Virus record (IMG/VR): IMGVR_UViG_3300025879_000063
Location: 1-31,626 of that record
DNA: 31,626 nucleotides
Direction: 5' to 3' (one strand)
DNA from: a virus
Both the position numbers and the translations under genes were made by a program. This document shows positions 26,953-31,626 of the stretch, one piece after another. Under the pieces are notes generated by a model. That model did not search any database, was not told the origin of the DNA, and saw only the letters and a list, made by a program, of their open reading frames with translations. Each line of letters begins with the position of its first letter. The stretch's first letter is position 1.

Positions 26953-27891
26953 TTATTTTTCTGGATCTATAGCCTTTGATGCTTGTCCTCTTTTCCTAGC
27001 CGCTCTTTTATTTATTCTTTCTTCTCTTCTTTTTAGTCTTAAAGCTTTTTGCTTATCACCTGAGTTTAAAGCTTCAATACCTTTTTGTCTAACCCTTGCA
27101 GATCTACTTTCTTTTTTTTCAGCAGATTTAGTTTTTCTAGCTACTTTTCTTGCTGTTTTTTTATCCAATGCGTTATTATTTGGGGTAATAATTTTACTCT
27201 CTTTAACAACATCGGCTACTTTACCTGTTTTATTAGACAATTCTTTAGAAACAACTTTTTTAGCTTTTGGCTTTTTTGCAATAGTATCATCATGAGCCCA
27301 GCCTAACTTATCATATTGTTTTCTTCTAAGCTCTGAACCAATTTTACCTGTTACCTTGTTTTTCTTAGGCGCGGTTTGTTTAGGTGTATCTTTTTTAGGA
27401 GCATACTGTCCTGTTTTATTTTTACGTGCAAGATCATCCGCTGCTCGCCCAGCTTTCCCTGCTTTTCTAGCCGCTAAATCTATTTGTTTTTTATTTTTAT
27501 TCTGCAAAGAATCTACACCCTTTGCTCCATTAATTGGTAAAGACTGCAAAGACGCTAATTTATCCTGCGTTTTTTTCAAATATCTTGCGTCGCTAGCATT
27601 TTTTTCACCCCCCTTTTTTTGATAACTCTCCATCGCGGAAGTCATGTGGCCAATTTCTTTTTTTAACCTCTCTATTTCAGATTTAGTGTTTTTAGTAGAA
27701 GGAGCAGAAGGAGAAGTAGAAACAGCCCCTCGATTACGTTTGTTATTTTCACCTCCTTGTTTAGCAGGTGAATGCATCTTCATTTTTACAGGTGCACCCA
27801 TATTAAGTAATGGCTGTTGAGACATTCCTCCTTTAGTTGTTCTTTTAATCTTAGCTGTTACAGGTGTGCAGCCTTTTTGTTTGTATGCCAT
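26953..27891 (-). CDS. Very basic Lys/Arg-rich protein, 312 aa, probable nucleic-acid-binding or virion protein
   Basis: Lys, Arg and Ala dominate, in particular residues 125-312, where short helices such as ARKVARKTKSAEKKESRSAR are punctuated by Pro and Gly, a composition like histone H1 or a packaged DNA-condensing protein. Residues about 68-120 look like a coiled coil. Near the N-terminus is MKMHSPAK (37-44), sharing the SPA(K/R) motif with neighbouring genes. No enzyme motif is visible. It follows the 104-residue basic gene by 25 bases. It could be a nucleoid-like protein packed with the DNA, or an injected protein; both are inference from composition. Confidence 0.55.
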   Translation of the reverse strand: MAYKQKGCTPVTAKIKRTTKGGMSQQPLLNMGAPVKMKMHSPAKQGGENNKRNRGAVSTSPSAPSTKNTKSEIERLKKEIGHMTSAMESYQKKGGEKNASDARYLKKTQDKLASLQSLPINGAKGVDSLQNKNKKQIDLAARKAGKAGRAADDLARKNKTGQYAPKKDTPKQTAPKKNKVTGKIGSELRRKQYDKLGWAHDDTIAKKPKAKKVVSKELSNKTGKVADVVKESKIITPNNNALDKKTARKVARKTKSAEKKESRSARVRQKGIEALNSGDKQKALRLKRREERINKRAARKRGQASKAIDPEK

Positions 27892-27916
27892 AATTGTTTT
27901 TATTTATTTATTATTT

Positions 27917-28231
27917 TTAACAGTTCCATCTTCTTCTAGCTGCTTTACCTCTTTCTGAAGTCCAACTTCTAGATCTTGCACAAAAAGCTTTTCTTCTTTT
28001 AGCTGCTTTACCATTTGGATCTAATTTAGAAGGGTCTTCTGTTACAGCCGTTTTTAATTTACTACCAGGATTATCAGCTCTATATTTTTTTACGCCTTTT
28101 TCAGACATACCCCCACCCGCGGCAGCACCTGTTCCAGTAGGTTTTGCTTCGTTATAATATCCTTTAGATTTCTTACGAGGAGGAGCGTCTCCTTTCTTTT
28201 TAAACGGTGAGCTATCCTGTATATAAGCCAT
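27917..28231 (-). CDS. Small basic protein resembling DUF6321, 104 aa
   Basis: The C-terminal part has the pattern KYRADNPGSKLKTAVTEDPS, then KAAKRRKAFCARS and a final GKAARRRWNC. I recognise these (NPGSKLKTAVT, AAKRRKxFCAR, terminal RRWNC) as the conserved core of a phage protein family of unknown function, I think DUF6321. The N-terminus is low-complexity, with SSPFKKKGD at residues 7-15 and a Gly/Ala-rich linker. Two Cys (in FCAR and the terminal NC) are conserved in the form I remember. Its net charge is strongly positive, suggesting nucleic-acid contact or packing within the virion; this is not proven. Confidence 0.65.
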   Translation of the reverse strand: MAYIQDSSPFKKKGDAPPRKKSKGYYNEAKPTGTGAAAGGGMSEKGVKKYRADNPGSKLKTAVTEDPSKLDPNGKAAKRRKAFCARSRSWTSERGKAARRRWNC

Positions 28232-28252
28232 AATTAATATTTTTTAAAGTAA

Positions 28253-28600
28253 TTATTTTTTATTAAATTCTCTTCTTACAGCTTCTTTAGCGGTAATAGA
28301 CGTATCTTTTACTTTTTTTCCAGGTTTGTAAGTTACACTGTGCCCGTTTTTGCTACGTAAGGTGTATTCGTTTACTTTGTTTTTTTTCTGTGTAACTGTA
28401 TACCTACCTTTAAACCTATTTTTTACTTCTTCGAACCCTGGTGTTTCACCTACACCTGCTTTTTTAACTTTTTTGTTTTTACCTCCGGGGCCATCTGTCA
28501 TACGCGCTGGAGACTGCGCATTATCGGTTGGGTCATTTACAAGGCTCATATTCATCTTACAAGCACTAGATACTCTGTTTGTTATTGGTCTATATTTCAT
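28253..28600 (-). CDS. Small basic protein with SPAR motif, 115 aa
   Basis: I start this gene at the ATG at 28600, preceded by an A-rich leader and 4 bases after the previous stop. An upstream ATG at 28645 would add 15 residues that overlap the previous gene out of frame. The protein is rich in Lys, Asn and Thr; the first half appears disordered and contains NAQSPARMTDGPGG (27-40). Residues about 55-105 include GRYTVTQKKNKVNEYTLRSK, likely a small beta module. I do not recognise a family. Its neighbours suggest a virion-associated small protein. Confidence 0.55.
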   Translation of the reverse strand: MKYRPITNRVSSACKMNMSLVNDPTDNAQSPARMTDGPGGKNKKVKKAGVGETPGFEEVKNRFKGRYTVTQKKNKVNEYTLRSKNGHSVTYKPGKKVKDTSITAKEAVRREFNKK

Positions 28601-28604
28601 ATTT

Positions 28605-28985
28605 TTATTGTTTATTATAGGCTTCACGCTCCCATTCGAAGTCACCTCCTTCTTGAGCAGCTCTACCTGTTTGTTTATCTATTAATTGTCCGTTTACTCT
28701 TTGATATACTCTAGCTGGCGATTTTGTATCTTTTTTCCAAGTTACCGTATTGTCATCATAATGAAGTCTCCCTTGAGCCATTTGCTCCAAGTGTACTTTC
28801 TCATGGCTAACCGCTGTTTCTTTATCTTTGCCTTTTAAAGACTTATCTATAAATATAGTACCGTCATTATTCGCTTCACCTAATATACCCCCTTCTAAAT
28901 TTTTCTTAAAAACAGGTGTATTATAAGTAGAAGTTTCTTTGTCGATACCTACTAGCTCTGTAAAGTCTTTTAATTTAAATCCCAT
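28605..28985 (-). CDS. Small zinc-metallopeptidase-like protein (HExxH), 126 aa
   Basis: HEKVH at residues 61-65 is an HExxH zinc site, placed in a helix after a short strand TIFIDKSL. A WEREAY segment (118-123) near the C-terminus offers a possible third, Glu, ligand, as in gluzincins. Residues 89-92 are SPAR, a motif shared with neighbouring small proteins. It is a compact, one-domain protein with no signal peptide. It could process virion or host proteins or be a zinc-binding virion component without activity; sequence alone cannot say. The start overlaps the winged-helix gene stop by one base (TAATG). Confidence 0.55.
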   Translation of the reverse strand: MGFKLKDFTELVGIDKETSTYNTPVFKKNLEGGILGEANNDGTIFIDKSLKGKDKETAVSHEKVHLEQMAQGRLHYDDNTVTWKKDTKSPARVYQRVNGQLIDKQTGRAAQEGGDFEWEREAYNKQ

Positions 28986-29425
28986 TATCTTTCTTTGTCT
29001 TTAATCATATCGTCAATAGCTTTATTGTAAACTTTATCGGTATATGTTTTATTATTGTAAAATACACTTCTTTCTGAAGTGGGCAGATCCTCTTCTGCTA
29101 GCAGTATTCTATAAATTCTATTTATTAGTAACTTGCATTTTTGAGAAACCTTATAAACCGCATACTTAGATGATCTTCTATTTCTTTCTTTAAATACATC
29201 AATCCAACCTTGTTTTCTCAACCTAGTCCACCTATCTTTGTCCCAGCTATAAGTGTATGTCCCGTTTTTAAACTCATTTCTTGTAAAAAACTCTTTACAA
29301 TCAAGATAAATTAACAACTCAAGATCAGCATCTTTTAAATTATAAGTCTTACAAGCCCATCTTCTGACAAGCCTGTAATACTTAAATAAATTTATATCTT
29401 TAAGATCTTTTGGCGTTAGTCTCAT
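28985..29425 (-). CDS. MarR-like winged-helix protein, 146 aa
   Basis: Residues about 33-100 follow a winged-helix pattern: a helix ADLELLIYLDCKEFFTRNEF, a recognition-helix-like segment SWDKDRWTRLRKQGWIDVFK and a wing RRSSKYAVYKVSQKCK. A further helix (ISRIYRILLAEE-like, near 106-118) could dimerise as in MarR. I recall similar MarR-like genes near structural modules of marine phages. It probably binds DNA, for example to control phage transcription, though a packaging role is also possible. It overlaps groES by four bases (ATGA), so the two are translationally coupled. Confidence 0.6.
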   Translation of the reverse strand: MRLTPKDLKDINLFKYYRLVRRWACKTYNLKDADLELLIYLDCKEFFTRNEFKNGTYTYSWDKDRWTRLRKQGWIDVFKERNRRSSKYAVYKVSQKCKLLINRIYRILLAEEDLPTSERSVFYNNKTYTDKVYNKAIDDMIKDKER

Positions 29426-29679
29426 TCAACTATAACTATATCCCCTGCGTTTATAACGTGGTAAAAATTATTATTCCATTCAATACCGTGCCCTGCGTGC
29501 TTATCATATCTTATAAAATCCCCTTCTTTAACACCAACTACTTTATCCCCTGCGCTTATAACTTTAGCTCTTAAGTACCTAATGTCGCTATCTTGCTTTT
29601 CTGTCATCTCAATACCTCCAACAACTTTAGGGGCTTCTTTAATCTTTTCTATTACTAAATAATAATTAATTGCTTTCAT
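29422..29679 (-). CDS. groES: GroES co-chaperonin, 85 aa
   Basis: The short protein follows the GroES plan: an N-terminal strand INYYLVIEKIKEAP, the mobile loop with VGGIEMTE where GroES normally has GGIVL, YLRAKVISAGDKVVGVKEGD in place of GEVLAVG and VKVGD, and a final GDIVIVE. It is shorter than the bacterial protein (about 97 residues). GroES caps the GroEL ring so substrates can fold. The hydrophobic tripeptide of the loop, IEM instead of IVL, is unusual. The ATG overlaps the groEL stop in TAATG, so the two are coupled, which is evidence that they work together. Confidence 0.85.
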   Translation of the reverse strand: MKAINYYLVIEKIKEAPKVVGGIEMTEKQDSDIRYLRAKVISAGDKVVGVKEGDFIRYDKHAGHGIEWNNNFYHVINAGDIVIVE

Positions 29680-31232
29680 TATGCTAATCTTTTATTACTT
29701 ATTACACAATCCGCAGATATAATAGTTGTAACAACACTCACTGCGTTTTTAAGAGCTGACTTAGTTACTAAAACCGGATCTATAATACCCGCTTTTATCA
29801 TATTTACTTCTTTGCCTGACTTAACATCTATGCCTCTGTTTTTAGCACTAGGCTTTTTAATTTCAACAATACCAGCGTTGTCTAATATCTTATAATAAGG
29901 CGCTTTGATAGATTCAAAAAGTATTTCTTCTCCTTTATTCTTTGGTTTTAAACGGGTAGCCGCATTTAATAAAGCAACTCCACCGCCTGCAACAATACCT
30001 TCTTGATAAGCTGCTTTAGTAGCATAAATAGCGTCTTCTACCCTATCCTTCTTTTCTTTTAGTTCAACCTTAGAGTCTGCTCCTACATAAATAATACCAA
30101 CTTTTCCGGTTAGCATAGATAATCTTTGTTCTAACTTTTTCTTAAAAAACGGGTTGTTTTCGTTTTCTAACTTTTTAGTAACATCAGCTACTCTTTCTGA
30201 TACGTCTATATCTTCTATAGTTTGTAAAACTGTTGTCTTTTCGTCTGTTACTGCTTTTTTAGCAAAACCCAAAACTTCAGGGCTAATTAAGTCTAAATCA
30301 TCACCTAATTCTTCGTTTATTATTGTAGCACCTGTAAGTAAAGCTAAATCTTCTAAAGTCTCTTGTCTAGTAGGGCCAAAACCAGGAGTGTCTACTATAT
30401 TTACTTTTATATTACCTTTAACTTTATTTGATAATAAGGTTGCAAATGGCTGTTGTTCCACAGAAGCAACTATTAAAAGACTTTTTTTGCTTTTTATAAC
30501 GTGTTCTAAGACGCTTTGTATTTTTCTTATATTAGGAATAGGAGAAGACACAATAAGTACGTAAGGATCGTCTAAAACAGCTGTATGCTTGTCTTTGTCT
30601 GTTACTAAATGTGGAGATTTTAATCCGCTGTCAAATTGCACACCTTCTACAAAATCAACATAAGTTTTATTTGTGTCAGATTCTTCCATTAATACGACTC
30701 CATTCTTACCTACTTTTTCGTAAGCTTCGCCAATCTTTTCCCCTAATTCTTTATCGTTATTGCAACTAATAGTAGCTACATTTTTTAACATTTCTCCTTT
30801 TACATCTATCTTTGATAGATTTAAATATTTTTTTACTTTTTCAGAACCGCTAATAATACCAGCTTTTAAAGATCTTAATTTTTCATCTCCAGCTTTTTTA
30901 TTTACAGTTTTTAATAAAGAATGAGCTAATACTGTAGAAGTTGTTGTTCCGTCACCTGCTTCTTTTACAGTATTTCTTGCAGCTTCTTTAATCAATGTTG
31001 CTCCAATATTTTCTACCGGATGTAATAAGACTACGCTTTCTGCAACGGTTACCCCATCTTTTGTTATCACCGGTTTCCCTGTAGCGTCTTCATAAATAAC
31101 GCATTTTCCAGATGCTCCTAATGTGGAGCTTACTGCGTTTGCTAATTTTTCTACGCCACTAATTATTTGATCACTAGCTTCGTTTCCGAAAGTAAGTGTT
31201 TTTACTATTTCGCTCGGGTTATTAAATTCCAT
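29679..31232 (-). CDS. groEL: GroEL chaperonin, 517 aa
   Basis: Full-length group I chaperonin with the equatorial ATP-binding motifs: TLGASG (37-42), TKDGVTV (57-63), GDGTTT (93-98, including the Asp that contacts ATP-Mg), RVEDA (D400 at the catalytic Asp398 position) and VAGGG (414-418). It should therefore bind and hydrolyse ATP. It assists protein folding in the cytoplasm together with GroES. It lacks the C-terminal Gly-Gly-Met tail. By alignment from memory to E. coli GroEL, several apical substrate and GroES-contact positions have changed: Tyr199 to Leu, Tyr203 to His, Phe204 to Leu, Leu259 to Phe, Val264 to Ser. Phage-encoded GroEL is known but uncommon, and here it precedes groES. A 90-base spacer with a palindrome precedes the ATG. 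Confidence 0.95.
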   Translation of the reverse strand: MEFNNPSEIVKTLTFGNEASDQIISGVEKLANAVSSTLGASGKCVIYEDATGKPVITKDGVTVAESVVLLHPVENIGATLIKEAARNTVKEAGDGTTTSTVLAHSLLKTVNKKAGDEKLRSLKAGIISGSEKVKKYLNLSKIDVKGEMLKNVATISCNNDKELGEKIGEAYEKVGKNGVVLMEESDTNKTYVDFVEGVQFDSGLKSPHLVTDKDKHTAVLDDPYVLIVSSPIPNIRKIQSVLEHVIKSKKSLLIVASVEQQPFATLLSNKVKGNIKVNIVDTPGFGPTRQETLEDLALLTGATIINEELGDDLDLISPEVLGFAKKAVTDEKTTVLQTIEDIDVSERVADVTKKLENENNPFFKKKLEQRLSMLTGKVGIIYVGADSKVELKEKKDRVEDAIYATKAAYQEGIVAGGGVALLNAATRLKPKNKGEEILFESIKAPYYKILDNAGIVEIKKPSAKNRGIDVKSGKEVNMIKAGIIDPVLVTKSALKNAVSVVTTIISADCVISNKRLA

Positions 31233-31272
31233 TTTTATTTTATTAGATTAAATTATTGTCTGTAACTATATT

Positions 31273-31282
31273 ATTACGTAAT
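31273..31282. promoter_or_regulatory. 10-base palindrome in the spacer upstream of groEL
   Basis: ATTACGTAAT is a perfect palindrome 41 bases before the groEL start, within a 90-base AT-rich spacer. It includes the ACGTAAT heptamer found in two other spacers. It could be an operator or part of a promoter for the chaperonin genes; no recognised promoter consensus is seen. Chance is possible in such AT-rich DNA. Confidence 0.3.
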
Positions 31283-31322
31283 TGATATAATTTTAATTTT
31301 TACAATTAAAACTATTTTTATT

Positions 31323-31626
31323 TTAATTTTGTATAGTTAACGTAACTGATGGAGGTGTTATTAGGTTATCAATTTGAAACTGAAGACTACTCTCTAAGTT
31401 GTTTACACTTTCTTCACCCATAGCGCTTTTAACCCACTGAGTTACCTGGCCATTAGTTAACTGATCAAACGGTATAAACCCTGCTGTATCTTCAGTGTTT
31501 AAAACCTGAGTTCCAATAGCTGATGCCTCAAAAGCATTTCCTTCTGAATCAACTTGGTCTGACACCGCTGTTACCCTCCAGTGTACATTATATACAATGT
31601 TTGTGTTCCCACCTGCTGATGGATAA
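31323..31626 (-). CDS. Conserved marine-phage protein, 5' end outside the window
   Basis: The frame is open to the right edge with no stop, so the gene starts beyond the window. The GTG at 31565 is only an internal codon. At least 100 residues are visible, including NIVYNVHWRVTAV, a middle part with IGTQVLNTEDTAGFIPFDQL and the end NLITPPSVTLTIQN. I recall the VHWRxT...YGTxxL...FIPFDxLT pattern from small proteins of marine phages of several types; the function is unknown to me. It precedes groEL by 90 bases. Confidence 0.7.
   Translation of the reverse strand, partial: YPSAGGNTNIVYNVHWRVTAVSDQVDSEGNAFEASAIGTQVLNTEDTAGFIPFDQLTNGQVTQWVKSAMGEESVNNLESSLQFQIDNLITPPSVTLTIQN

Noticed and set aside
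28601-28645. Upstream start at 28645 for the 115-residue basic protein
   Set aside because: It would overlap the HExxH gene out of frame; the ATG at 28600 has an A-rich leader and a short spacer.
30154-30564. Plus-strand frame of 136 codons inside groEL
   Set aside because: Antisense to a highly conserved gene; its sequence only mirrors groEL codons.
31323-31565. A complete 80-residue gene starting with GTG at 31565
   Set aside because: The frame stays open to the window end and the upstream residues (NIVYNVHWRVTA) belong to the recognised family pattern, so the true start lies outside.
1-31626. tRNA genes, CRISPR arrays, insertion sequences, integrase or attachment sites
   Set aside because: None was seen; the dense one-strand gene array leaves only short spacers.

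Overview
The window is a stretch of an AT-rich tailed-phage genome (free phage or prophage cannot be told from this piece). Every gene I can support lies on the minus strand, packed end to end and read from high to low coordinates. The order (terminase, portal, scaffold-like protein, major capsid protein, head-tail connectors, a very long tail stabilisation protein, then internal/ejection proteins) is that of a short-tailed (podovirus) morphogenesis module. The portal, capsid protein, connector and the stabilisation protein with its N-terminal MNKDLDERLVPNGEYRDA signature look like the crAss-like phages and related marine phages of Bacteroidota. Start codons are preceded by A-rich leaders without a clear Shine-Dalgarno sequence, which also fits a Bacteroidota (perhaps marine flavobacterial) host. 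This taxonomy is inferred from memory of the families, not from a search.

Layout in the direction of transcription: (1) 31.6-29.4 kb: end of a conserved phage protein, then a phage chaperonin groEL followed by groES, the reverse of the usual bacterial order. (2) 29.4-26.4 kb: small genes: a MarR-like winged-helix protein, a small HExxH metallopeptidase-like protein, three very basic proteins, and two short conserved proteins. (3) 26.4-23.3 kb: a protein that reads as two GroES-like folds in tandem, a putative small terminase and the large terminase. (4) 23.3-17.3 kb: portal, scaffold-like acidic coiled-coil protein, major capsid protein, and a conserved protein of unknown function, with strong RNA hairpins in the two spacers after the capsid gene. 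(5) 17.3-9.6 kb: two ring/connector proteins and the 1,992-residue stabilisation protein, which carries a beta-rich, probably host-facing extension of about 540 residues. (6) 9.6-1 kb: a small virion protein, a glycine-zipper/Q-rich internal protein, a coiled-coil internal protein, and a giant gene of at least 2,419 codons that runs off the left edge.

The giant protein is the most unusual item. It starts with two copies of a 30-residue-period motif, has glycine-rich hydrophobic segments, an HExxH site, a Trp-dense module, a PD-(D/E)xK nuclease-like core and a C-terminal part resembling the LPD38 domain of large polyvalent proteins. A short motif of the form hydrophobic-x-F-S-(K/R) occurs five times between its modules. 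I interpret it as an injected, possibly proteolytically processed, multi-enzyme cargo protein. Together with the phage's own GroEL, GroES and an extra double-GroES protein, it suggests a phage that supplies its own folding machinery for an unusually large virion proteome; this link is inference.
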